Shown here: positions 1 to 5,304 of the stretch, piece after piece
How the letters are laid out: each line of letters starts with the position of its first letter
Position numbering within the stretch: the stretch's first letter is position 1
Assembly: GCA_021797365.1 (NCBI GenBank)
Contig: JAJZZU010000212.1
Span: forward strand, 1-5,304
DNA length: 5,304 bases
DNA from: Pseudomonadota bacterium
Lineage (GTDB): Bacteria; Pseudomonadota; Gammaproteobacteria; Acidiferrobacterales; Acidiferrobacteraceae
Direction of reading: 5' to 3'
Position numbers and translations under genes: made by a program
Notes under the pieces: model-generated
Seen by the model: only the letters and a program-made list of their open reading frames with translations
Database searches by the model: none
What the model was told of the DNA's origin: nothing

Positions 1-188
1 ATCGCAGGCCACGCGCTACGCCCGCAGTCCCGGATCTCGCTACTCGCGTAGCTCTTGAATGTCGGCGTGTAGAAATGGATCCCCGGAAGCGCCCCCTCGG
101 ACGCCGCCAGGCGTTCGACGAGGCCGCCATCGAACGCCAGATCTTCCAGCGGTTCGACTGCCTCGAGGATTTCCGACCAAGCGCTCAT
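1..188 (-). CDS. N-terminus of radical SAM protein, probable LipS1/LipS2-type lipoyl synthase (partial)
   Basis: The frame opens with ATG at 188 and stays open to the left edge, giving 62 residues: MSAWSEILEAVEPLEDLAFDGG, then LPGIHFYTPTFKSYASSEIRDC and SAWPA. The HFYTPTFKxY segment followed by a WPA strand is, as I recall it, the N-terminal lead-in of LipS1/LipS2-like radical SAM proteins, just before the cysteine motif that binds the [4Fe-4S] cluster and S-adenosylmethionine. That motif is beyond the window, so the catalytic assignment is not directly seen. Position supports it: sHdr loci usually carry LbpA maturation genes (a lipoate ligase sLpl(AB), LipS1, LipS2) beside lbpA. LipS enzymes insert two sulfurs into the octanoyl group on the carrier. 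The ribosome binding site AAAGGGG (199-193) sits 4 bases before the ATG. LipS1 versus LipS2 cannot be decided. Confidence 0.68.
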   Translation of the reverse strand, partial: MSAWSEILEAVEPLEDLAFDGGLVERLAASEGALPGIHFYTPTFKSYASSEIRDCGRSAWPA

Positions 189-211
189 AAGGCCCCTTTG
201 AAAACGCGAAA

Positions 212-230
212 GGCGCGATCATCTCGCGCC
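212..230 (-). terminator. hairpin with partial T tract, possible attenuator
   Basis: A perfect 7-bp inverted repeat (GGCGCGA and TCGCGCC) with a 5-base loop lies just after the second lbpA stop. In the direction of transcription it is followed by TTTCGCGTTTTC, an interrupted T tract. This looks like a leaky intrinsic terminator or a 3'-end-stabilising stem that would lower expression of the radical SAM gene relative to lbpA. The broken T run makes full termination doubtful. Confidence 0.45.
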
Positions 231-237
231 CTCGGCC

Positions 238-675
238 TTAACAGCCCTTGAAGCCTTCGCTGTCCATCTTTGCTTCGAAAGCCGACACCGCATCACCGCC
301 GGTCTTCAGCGACTTCGACTCTCCATCCCAATCGCTGGGCTTCATCTTCACCACCCAGCCCTCGCCGTAGGGGTCCTTGTTGATCAGGCCCGGCTTGCTC
401 GCGACCGCATCATTGATCGCTATCACCGATCCCGTGACCGGGGTCTTCACCGGTCCCACCCACTTGCCCGACTCGACGGTCGCGCAGGACTTATCCTTGG
501 CGATGTCCTTGCCGGCCTTCTTCGGCGTGTAGGCCACGATCTCGCCTGCAAGCGAGCACGCATACGCCGTCAATCCAACGGTCACGGTGCCATCGGCTTC
601 GCGTCGGGCCCATACGTTGTTATCGACGTTGTAACTCAAGTCTTCCGGAATATTACAGCCGCGCACTGAAGCCAT
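238..675 (-). CDS. lbpA: lipoate-binding protein LbpA, copy B (GcvH-like)
   Basis: The 145-residue lipoyl carrier is the canonical-looking LbpA of the locus. The lipoylated lysine is K71 in ATVESGKWVGPVKTPV. It shares with copy A the N-terminal Cys followed by a proline (C7), the segment READGTVTVGLT (25-36), the GLINKDPYGEGWVVKMKP block (96-113), and a tail with Cys near the end; here C145 is the very last residue. C40 and C64 are not present in copy A. LbpA is thought to act as an obligate carrier in sHdr sulfur oxidation instead of in central metabolism. The ATG at 675 has GGGAGG 9 bases upstream (690-685) and is a firm start. It lies 97 bases after dsrE and 49 bases before a radical SAM lipoyl synthase candidate, which fits co-expression with its maturation enzyme. 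The sequence does not settle which copy is LbpA1 and which LbpA2. Confidence 0.93.
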   Translation of the reverse strand: MASVRGCNIPEDLSYNVDNNVWARREADGTVTVGLTAYACSLAGEIVAYTPKKAGKDIAKDKSCATVESGKWVGPVKTPVTGSVIAINDAVASKPGLINKDPYGEGWVVKMKPSDWDGESKSLKTGGDAVSAFEAKMDSEGFKGC

Positions 676-714
676 TCAGCAAAACCTCCCGTTTCGTCAG
701 AAATAACCCCGCCA

Positions 715-744
715 TACATAATGCCGATGCGGAGCAGGTTTCAA
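715..744 (-). promoter_or_regulatory. weak candidate promoter before lbpA copy B
   Basis: In the 97-base gap between dsrE and the second lbpA, the minus strand has TTGAAA (744-739, five of six bases of a -35 box) and, 18 bases on, TATGTA (720-715), which matches a -10 box in only its first three positions. A start here would leave a short leader before the GGGAGG ribosome binding site at 690-685. It is offered because this gap is the largest in the window. The match is poor and sulfur oxidizers may use other sigma factors. Confidence 0.25.
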
Positions 745-772
745 TCCCTAGTATGTCCGATCCCGGAAAACG

Positions 773-1171
773 CTAAAAAAACAGGACCTTGTCGCAGGAC
801 AATATCAAGTCAGCCAGCGTTCCGCCGCCGGAACACTCGTCGACCTCAGCGATAATATCCGCTTTCTCGTCGATTTTATAGCCCGGCAGGGCCGGCAGAC
901 ACAGATGCAGCTTCACACCTGCCGCCTTGGCGTCACGTATGAAATCGATGACACGCTTACCGCCTTCCATGGCCGTCAAATTCTCGGCCACGCCCTTCTT
1001 TAGGAGGTTTACGCCCTCCATGGTAAAGAATATCCGTACATCAGCGTCCATCGACGCCAAGATCGCGCCCAAGTAAAACGGCGTGGCGCAGCGGTGTGGT
1101 GTCGACGGACCGCTCGTCATGACGATAAGCACGGACTTTTCGTCGTTGTCGAGATAGTGGTCGTCGGCCAT
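773..1171 (-). CDS. DsrE-family sulfurtransferase-like protein
   Basis: The 132-residue cytoplasmic protein has the DsrE/F-like alpha/beta pattern: strand SVLIVMTSG (13-21), helix with HRCATPFYLGAILASM (26-41), strand VRIFFTMEGV (45-54) and strand GVKLHLCLPAL (85-95). C91 sits just after the central strand, where DsrE-family proteins carry the persulfide-bearing cysteine; C28, C113 and C126 are further cysteines. The family passes sulfane sulfur between carriers such as TusA and the oxidizing enzyme; the partner here could be TusA, LbpA or the sHdr complex (inference). I cannot place it firmly in a DsrE subclass. The frame extends to a GTG at 1192, but the ATG at 1171 is preferred because it overlaps the lbpA stop as TAATG and MADDHYL is a plausible start; GCGGGG lies upstream. 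The gene ends TTT TTT TAG within a run of seven T. Confidence 0.88.
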   Translation of the reverse strand: MADDHYLDNDEKSVLIVMTSGPSTPHRCATPFYLGAILASMDADVRIFFTMEGVNLLKKGVAENLTAMEGGKRVIDFIRDAKAAGVKLHLCLPALPGYKIDEKADIIAEVDECSGGGTLADLILSCDKVLFF

Positions 1172-1617
1172 TACCGTACACCCCGCGTGCACTTGATGTC
1201 CTCGCGAACGCAGCGCTCGCCGTAACCGCGCGCCGCCTCCTCGCCGGTGACGAGTGCCGTCAGGACCTCATCCACGGGCGCCACCGGCCGCACACGCGCG
1301 ACCCACGCCTCGTAGGGCTCGACGTTCAAAAGGTTCGGGTCATCGAGCACCTCGCGGTTCCCCTCCTCGATCACGCAATCGAAGACATTGGGAATAGGAC
1401 CCGCCCACTTGCCGCTCTCGATCGTCGCCACCGGCTTGCCGGCCGGCCGCATGGTCCCGGGCCTTCGCACCCGTGCATGCAGGATCTTGCCAGCGATCGT
1501 CTGCGAGATATCGGTCATGCCGATCGTGATCGCGCCATTCTCCTCGCGCCTGAGCCAGATCTGGAATTCACGGTCGTAGTACAGCTCAGGACGAAACTCG
1601 CAGCCGTTATACTCCAC
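1171..1617 (-). CDS. lbpA: lipoate-binding protein LbpA, copy A (GcvH-like)
   Basis: The 148-residue GcvH-like lipoyl carrier is of the LbpA type used by the sHdr pathway. The lipoyl-lysine motif is TIESGKWAGPI with K70; ESGKW is the LbpA-style form, unlike the ESVK/SA-type motif of glycine-cleavage H proteins. The fold elements ITIGMTDISQTIAGKI (30-45) and NLLNVEPYEAWVARVRP (95-111) match the H-protein hammerhead and the following helix/strand. Cysteines are C6, C81, C136 and C143; C136 and C143 form a C-x6-C pair in a tail ending CTRGVR. The start is GTG at 1617 with GGGGGT 3-4 bases upstream; no ATG lies nearby, and the N-terminus then aligns with the second copy. It is more divergent from typical LbpA than copy B. 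Its TAA shares one base with the dsrE ATG (TAATG). The 61 bases before it hold no convincing promoter. Confidence 0.9.
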   Translation of the reverse strand: MEYNGCEFRPELYYDREFQIWLRREENGAITIGMTDISQTIAGKILHARVRRPGTMRPAGKPVATIESGKWAGPIPNVFDCVIEEGNREVLDDPNLLNVEPYEAWVARVRPVAPVDEVLTALVTGEEAARGYGERCVREDIKCTRGVR

Positions 1618-1678
1618 CAGACCCCCGGTCCGTGAATGCTCTATGCCAGTGACGTGAAAGCCGCGCCTTCCTGCGACC

Positions 1679-2590
1679 TCAGGCTACGCCCTTCTCCTTC
1701 AAGAACCCCATGGAGTCACTGATGTTCTCGTGAATCCCCATCTTACGCGGCGACATCCCCATGGCAAGCCCCAGGAGCTGCGTAAAGTAGACGATCTTCA
1801 CGTTGGTCGTGATCCCAAACTCCTTTTCGGCACGCACCTGATGCATCTCGAGCCCCGAGTGACAGGTCGGGCATTCCGTAGCGATGACCTCGGCGCCGGC
1901 CTCTTCAGCAGCCTGCAGGATATTCAGCACAAGCTGGGTGGATGTGTCGGAGTCCGACAGAGTATGGGCACCGCCGCAGCACGCCGTCTTCAACGGAAAG
2001 TCCACGTTCTCGGCGCCCGCCGCCGCCAGCAGGTCGTCCATGAAATGGGGCTTGTAACTCGACTCCGAGCCCGGCCCCTGATCCTTCTCGGGGAAGATCT
2101 GGCGCGGGCGGGTATACATGCAGCCATAGTAATTGGCGATCTTCACGCCCTTCAGGCTCTTCGCCATCTTGGCCTTGATGCCCTCCGGTCCCAACTCCTC
2201 CATCAGCCACTCGAGCAGATGGACAGTGCGCACATCGCCCTTGTACACCGGGTCATCGGCCTTCTTGGCGAGATCTTGAACGGTCTTTAGGTGCTCTTCC
2301 GAGGTGGCGAGCTCGTACTCGGTCTTCTTCAGGTTGTGATAGCAGCCGTTGCAGGGCGCCATGACCGTGTCGTAGCCCATCTGCTCGCTGGCGATGGCGA
2401 GATTACGCGCCGACATATAGGTCTGCAGCATCGGGTGAATGTTCTTCACCTCCATCGCGCCGCAGCAGCTGTAATCCTCGAGGTTTTCCATCTTGAGGCC
2501 GAGCTTGTCGACCAGCACGCGCGTCGACTTGTCGTAGGGACCGCCGGAACCCTCGAGCGCGCAGCCGGGATAATAGGCAACTTTAGACAT
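1679..2590 (-). CDS. hdrB2: sHdr subunit HdrB2 with two CCG cysteine motifs
   Basis: The 303-residue protein resembles the catalytic HdrB subunit of heterodisulfide reductases, where CCG domains bind noncubane [4Fe-4S] clusters. Its ten cysteines all fall in two motifs: C10, C42-C43, C80, C83 (x31, x36, x2 spacing) and C157, C204-C205, C240, C243 (x46, x34, x2). The segments read YYPGC, YSCCG, APCNGC, YYGC, TACCGG and TECPTC. Both motifs are intact, so both cluster sites are probably occupied. In sHdr it is thought to take part in converting bound sulfane sulfur towards sulfite; the substrate is inferred from the family. The frame is open up to 2650, but the ATG at 2590 is the start: it has AAGGAGG at 2597-2603 with a 6-base spacer, and MSKVAYYPGC is the standard HdrB beginning. 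It ends with TGA 61 bases before the next gene. Confidence 0.94.
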   Translation of the reverse strand: MSKVAYYPGCALEGSGGPYDKSTRVLVDKLGLKMENLEDYSCCGAMEVKNIHPMLQTYMSARNLAIASEQMGYDTVMAPCNGCYHNLKKTEYELATSEEHLKTVQDLAKKADDPVYKGDVRTVHLLEWLMEELGPEGIKAKMAKSLKGVKIANYYGCMYTRPRQIFPEKDQGPGSESSYKPHFMDDLLAAAGAENVDFPLKTACCGGAHTLSDSDTSTQLVLNILQAAEEAGAEVIATECPTCHSGLEMHQVRAEKEFGITTNVKIVYFTQLLGLAMGMSPRKMGIHENISDSMGFLKEKGVA

Positions 2591-3332
2591 GGACTGCCTC
2601 CTTGGGCATGGCGCGCGCCTTGCGCGCGATCTCTTTCTGTTCGCGGACATACTCGCGCAGGACTTCGCCGGTCCGACCCCACGACTTCGTGCGCGGCTTG
2701 AATACGAGGTGCAACCCCATATGCGTGAGGAAGCCGATCGGCAAATACTTGGTCATGCGCTTGCCGATCTCGATCAGCCACGGGGGCGTCAGGGACTGGT
2801 TGGTCTTGCGAAGGAAATTGATCAAAACGCGCGTATCCTCGATGCGGCCGGTCTCATACACCTGCCCCAGAAATTCTTCATCAAATATCGAGGATCGGGT
2901 CTCGGGCGTATGCCCTTCCTCCTCGAGCCAATGCGCCAGGGCCTTCATCACCCCCTCGGGCTTGACGTCCTTCGGACAGATATTCGTGCAGCGATTGCAC
3001 GATACGCAGGTCCAGATGATGTCCTTGTCCTTCAGGATGTCGTTCTTCAGTCCCAGGTTGGTAAGATAGATCCAATAGCGGGGATTGAAATCCGTGTTCT
3101 GCGCGTACACCGTGCACGAATTCGTGCACGACCCGCACTGCCAGCAACGATGCACATTCTCGCCACCTGCGAAGGTGCGGATCTGGCGCGCGAAATCCGT
3201 ATCGTAGTCCGTCAGATACCGCGGCAGCACCATCGTGTTCCAGTGCCCGGACACATCGACGCCGTCCAACACCAAATTGTCGCTCGTCTGGAGCCGGTCC
3301 GCGTCGATGAGTGTCTTTTCGTGAATAGCCAT
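2583..3332 (-). CDS. hdrC2: sHdr subunit HdrC2, two-cluster ferredoxin-like protein
   Basis: The 249-residue protein is the electron-transfer partner of HdrB2. Two four-cysteine motifs are visible: CWQCGSCTNSC (C63, C66, C69, C73) and CVSCNRCTNICP (C109, C112, C115, C119, P120), spaced for two [4Fe-4S] clusters. These eight are the only cysteines in the protein. The first motif lacks the usual proline after its fourth cysteine (CT instead of CP). After the ferredoxin core follows a helical C-terminal half of about 125 residues with IGKRMTKYLPIGFLTHMGLHL around 189-209, hydrophobic but broken by charged residues, so no confident membrane helix. The ATG at 3332 has GAGGAGAGAAGG upstream, with AAGG about 6 bases away. 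The gene starts 24 bases after hyp and overlaps hdrB2 by 8 bases. HdrC2 rather than HdrC1 follows from the gene order. Confidence 0.93.
   Translation of the reverse strand: MAIHEKTLIDADRLQTSDNLVLDGVDVSGHWNTMVLPRYLTDYDTDFARQIRTFAGGENVHRCWQCGSCTNSCTVYAQNTDFNPRYWIYLTNLGLKNDILKDKDIIWTCVSCNRCTNICPKDVKPEGVMKALAHWLEEEGHTPETRSSIFDEEFLGQVYETGRIEDTRVLINFLRKTNQSLTPPWLIEIGKRMTKYLPIGFLTHMGLHLVFKPRTKSWGRTGEVLREYVREQKEIARKARAMPKEAVHV
2597..2603 (-). promoter_or_regulatory. ribosome binding site of hdrB2
   Basis: AAGGAGG on the minus strand, a full Shine-Dalgarno match, lies 6 bases before the ATG at 2590 and inside the 3' end of hdrC2. It fixes the hdrB2 start and rules out the longer reading from 2650, which would add 20 basic residues without family resemblance. 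It is the strongest ribosome binding site in the window and suggests high, partly independent translation of HdrB2. Confidence 0.88.
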
Positions 3333-3356
3333 GTCAGCCTTCTCTCCTCGTTGCGC

Positions 3357-4220
3357 TCAATGCAGCACCTTCTTCACGCGCGAGTCCGTGCGCCGCGCCG
3401 CGTCTATCCCCAAAAGCTTCTTTACCACCTCGAGCGGATCCCCTTTGCCACCGAAATCCGCGTTCAAGAGCCCCATGCCGCTCGACAGCGCGCGCATATA
3501 GTCGGCGTAGGCATGCGCCAAAAATACATCGACGATGAACTCAGGGTTTCGGTACAGGCCATTTTCCGCCATACGTTCGGCCAACCACCGCCGTCCGGCC
3601 TCGTAGATCCCGGGATCGCTTCCGAGCGGCACCTTCTCCAGGGTATCCCCGCCCTTCACGAACTCCCGCAACGCGCCGGCATGCACCGCCTGATCCCACA
3701 CCCAGCGGGTCATGAGCGGGTACTGGATGGGGGCCCGGAAATGCAACATCTCCGCCCCGAGATCCGTAAGCGCACGACGCACCTTACGCTCGCCCTTGGG
3801 CGTGCCATCACTCACTACCGGCATCCCCTGTGCGAACAAAGTCAGTCGTTCCCCGAGCGGTTGCGCGCCATACAACAGATTACGCACCGCCTCGCGCACC
3901 GCCACGGCCCCATAGGCCTCGAGCGACGGCCACACACGCTTGCGTGCCGGCATCACCGTCTCGACCAAGGTCTCCAGGGCCTCGAGTCCGAAACCGTCCA
4001 GGGCCTCGCGCGCGAGCACTTTGGCAAACAACTGGTGCTTGACCTCGAGCGCCACGATGAACGGATCGATCCCGCCCTCCTCGCCCAGAATCTCCAGAAA
4101 CCGCGCGAACTTCTGGGCAAACACACGCCCATCGAGCTCCACTGCGAGCGCCGTCGGTTCGACGATCTCGCCGCCGGCCTTGTTGCCGGTGGCCTCAGGC
4201 GCTCTTTTGAACCAGAGCAT
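3357..4220 (-). CDS. conserved sHdr-cluster protein of unknown function ('Hyp'), cysteine-free
   Basis: The 287-residue product sits between hdrA and hdrC2, the position of the 'hyp' (orf2) gene present in known sHdr clusters. I recognise it by position, not by a functional domain. It has no cysteine at all, no signal peptide, no clear membrane segment and no nucleotide-binding loop. It reads as mostly helical, with a short basic N-terminus (MLWFKR), a region around 150-175 rich in aromatic residues (MLHFRAPIQYPLMTRWVW), and a basic C-terminal tail ending RRTDSRVKKVLH. The absence of cysteine argues against an Fe-S or persulfide role and favours a scaffold, adaptor or assembly function; that is inference. 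The ATG at 4220 lies inside the end of hdrA, with only a weak ribosome binding site (GCGGAC), so translational coupling is likely. Confidence 0.85.
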   Translation of the reverse strand: MLWFKRAPEATGNKAGGEIVEPTALAVELDGRVFAQKFARFLEILGEEGGIDPFIVALEVKHQLFAKVLAREALDGFGLEALETLVETVMPARKRVWPSLEAYGAVAVREAVRNLLYGAQPLGERLTLFAQGMPVVSDGTPKGERKVRRALTDLGAEMLHFRAPIQYPLMTRWVWDQAVHAGALREFVKGGDTLEKVPLGSDPGIYEAGRRWLAERMAENGLYRNPEFIVDVFLAHAYADYMRALSSGMGLLNADFGGKGDPLEVVKKLLGIDAARRTDSRVKKVLH

Positions 4221-5244
4221 TCATGTCCGCGACGGCGCGCATGGCGGCCGCCGTGCCTTGCGAGATCGAGTCATCGATCGTCTCCGGGGCCAACGCCGCA
4301 CCCACCGCATAAATGCCCCGGCGGGTGGTCCCGCAGGTATTCGTGTAATGCTCGGCGCGGTCGATAAACCCGTGCTTCTCGAGCCCGACACCGAACACCC
4401 GCGCGATCTCCGGGTTGTCCTCGTTCGGGTCCATACCCACTGCGTGCACGACCAAATCCATCGGGATCACGATCGGGCGCTTGACCAGCGTATCCTCGCC
4501 CTTGACGAGCAGGCGGCCATCGGGGGCGCGCGTCACCTCGGCGATACGCGCCTTGACGAACTTGGTCTTGAACTCCTCCTGCGACTTCCAGTAGAAGCGG
4601 TCCTCGTAAAGACCGAAGGTGCGGATGTCCATGTAATAGATGAACACATCCGTCGTGGGCGAAAGCTCCTTGATCTCCATCGCAAGGTTCGTCGACACCG
4701 TGCAGCAGATCTTGGAGCACCACTCGCGCCCGATCTGGCGATCCCGCGAGCCCACGCACAGAAGGATCGCGACCCGCTCGGGGACGCGACCGTCCGAGGG
4801 ACACGCGACCTTGCCGGCCGCCACCATCTGCTCGACCTGGGTCGTGGTCACGACGTCCTCGAAGGTTCCAAAGCCCCACTCCGGCTTATTGATTGAGTCA
4901 AAGTGGGTGAAGCCCGTGGCCAGAATAACCGACGCGCACTCGACCGTCTTGCCATTCGACAAGGTCGCGGTGAAGTTCCCGGCCTCGCCGGCAAGCTTCG
5001 CCACCTTCGTCTCCTTGTGGATCGTGACGTGCTTCGAGTCCTCGACGCGCTTGACCATGCGACCCATGGCGTCGCGCGCCCACTCGCCAGACGGCACGAG
5101 CTTCGCGTAGCCGGACAATATCGGCGTGCCGCCGAGCTTCGCCGCCTTCTCGACCAACACAACCTGCGCGCCGCTGTCAGCCACCCCTGCCGCCGCCGCC
5201 AGCCCCGCGGGCCCGGCCCCAACCACCAGTACGGTTTTCTGCAT
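4195..5244 (-). CDS. hdrA: sHdr subunit HdrA, short FAD and [4Fe-4S] flavoprotein
   Basis: This is the flavin subunit of the cytoplasmic sulfur-oxidizing heterodisulfide reductase-like complex, thought to route electrons between the HdrB/HdrC modules. Numbering from a GTG one codon upstream: an FAD-binding Rossmann motif VVGAGPAGLAAA (G10, G12, G15) with acidic E34 at the end of the second strand; the second dinucleotide-fold signature VILATGF at 107-113; the HdrA cluster motif CVGSRD (C164) ... WCSKICC (C177, C181, C182); and a C-terminal flavin segment GIYAVGAAL (311-319) followed by ETIDDSISQGTAAA. At about 350 residues it matches the short sHdrA form and lacks the extra ferredoxin domains of methanogen HdrA. 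The GTG at 5247 abuts the hdrB1 stop (TAAGTGATG). I chose the ATG at 5244, with AAGG 8 bases upstream; the GTG would add one residue. Its 3' end overlaps hyp by 26 bases. Confidence 0.93.
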   Translation of the reverse strand: MQKTVLVVGAGPAGLAAAAGVADSGAQVVLVEKAAKLGGTPILSGYAKLVPSGEWARDAMGRMVKRVEDSKHVTIHKETKVAKLAGEAGNFTATLSNGKTVECASVILATGFTHFDSINKPEWGFGTFEDVVTTTQVEQMVAAGKVACPSDGRVPERVAILLCVGSRDRQIGREWCSKICCTVSTNLAMEIKELSPTTDVFIYYMDIRTFGLYEDRFYWKSQEEFKTKFVKARIAEVTRAPDGRLLVKGEDTLVKRPIVIPMDLVVHAVGMDPNEDNPEIARVFGVGLEKHGFIDRAEHYTNTCGTTRRGIYAVGAALAPETIDDSISQGTAAAMRAVADMNALVQKSA

Positions 5245-5247
5245 CAC

Positions 5248-5304
5248 TTACGCCTTGCCCCCCAAAGCCAACTCCGGATTATAGAGATATTCGATGTTGC
5301 CCTG
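5248..5304 (-). CDS. hdrB1: C-terminal end of sHdr subunit HdrB1 (partial)
   Basis: An open frame enters from the right edge and gives 18 residues, QGNIEYLYNPELALGGKA, before a TAA at 5250-5248. The 57 bases divide exactly into codons, and the stop lies directly before the hdrA start, as expected for the upstream gene of an operon. In sHdr clusters the gene preceding hdrA is hdrB1, a subunit with CCG cysteine motifs paired with the HdrC1 ferredoxin-like protein. None of its cysteine motifs are inside the window, so the identification rests on position and on the tail, which resembles sHdrB1 tails as I remember them. It is too short for independent proof. Confidence 0.72.
   Translation of the reverse strand, partial: QGNIEYLYNPELALGGKA

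Noticed and set aside
40..222. Minus-strand 60-codon frame over the lbpA / radical SAM junction
   Set aside because: It is out of frame with the radical SAM start at 188, begins in the hairpin, has no usable ribosome binding site and reads as low-complexity R/G-rich protein.
756..767. Small palindromic stem TCCG-ATCC-CGGA after dsrE
   Set aside because: Only 4 bp with no T tract behind it; such stems are expected by chance in GC-rich DNA.
1905..2210. Alternative minus-strand frame within hdrB2
   Set aside because: Out of frame with the CCG-motif protein; glycine- and arginine-rich with no motif, a shadow of the real gene.
2591..2650. 20-codon N-terminal extension of hdrB2
   Set aside because: It lies wholly inside hdrC2, is highly basic, lacks family similarity, and bypasses the AAGGAGG site placed correctly for the ATG at 2590.
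2589..4367. Long plus-strand open frame of 592 codons antisense to hyp, hdrC2 and part of hdrA
   Set aside because: It runs opposite three well-recognised genes. Its composition (rich in R, H, L, few recognisable motifs) is that of a GC-rich antisense shadow, and it has no family resemblance.
3940..4896. Plus-strand open frame of 318 codons antisense to hdrA and hyp
   Set aside because: Same GC-driven shadow effect; arginine-, alanine- and histidine-rich with no motif, while the opposite strand shows a full FAD and Fe-S protein.
1..5304. Mobile elements, CRISPR arrays, tRNA or rRNA genes
   Set aside because: No repeat-spacer pattern, transposase, terminal inverted repeats or RNA gene sequence was seen; the window is filled by one co-directional operon-like cluster.

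Overview
The window carries most of a sulfur-oxidation locus of the sHdr type (heterodisulfide reductase-like, cytoplasmic), with every supported gene on the minus strand. Transcription runs from high to low coordinates. In that order the window holds: the last 18 codons of hdrB1; hdrA (FAD and Fe-S subunit); a conserved gene of unknown function ('hyp'); hdrC2 (two [4Fe-4S] ferredoxin-type motifs); hdrB2 (two CCG motifs); a first lipoate-binding protein gene (lbpA-type copy A, GTG start); a dsrE-family gene; a second lipoate-binding protein gene (lbpA-type copy B); and the first 62 codons of a probable LipS1/LipS2-type radical SAM lipoyl synthase, cut by the window edge. The order B1-A-hyp-C2-B2 followed by lbpA is diagnostic for the sHdr system of chemolithotrophic and some other sulfur oxidizers.

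Organism: a GC-rich, sulfur-oxidizing bacterium, most likely a proteobacterium. Two lipoate-binding protein genes around a dsrE gene remind me of gammaproteobacterial sulfur oxidizers such as Thioalkalivibrio or acidophiles such as Acidiferrobacter/Acidithiobacillus. This is recollection of gene order and style, not a search, so genus is not assigned.

Region 5304-1679 is a tight operon. hdrB1 stops at 5248 and hdrA starts within 3 bases; hdrA and hyp overlap by 26 bases; hyp and hdrC2 are 24 bases apart; hdrC2 and hdrB2 overlap by 8 bases, with an AAGGAGG ribosome binding site inside hdrC2. Region 1678-1618 is a 61-base gap before the first lbpA. That lbpA and dsrE share one base (TAATG). A 97-base gap (676-772) precedes the second lbpA and holds a weak promoter candidate. 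A 49-base gap (189-237) with a perfect 7-bp hairpin separates it from the radical SAM gene. No gene-free stretch exceeds 100 bases.

Working model (established family knowledge plus inference): sulfane sulfur is passed by sulfurtransferases (Rhd/TusA/DsrE; only a DsrE-like protein is in the window) towards the sHdr complex and the lipoyl arm of LbpA. The complex oxidizes the sulfur to sulfite, and reduced lipoate is thought to be re-oxidized by a dihydrolipoamide dehydrogenase. The radical SAM protein would insert sulfur into octanoyl-LbpA, so the locus encodes part of the machinery for its own cofactor. The parts least explained are the cysteine-free hyp protein, the division of labour between the two divergent lipoyl carriers, and the role of the DsrE between them.
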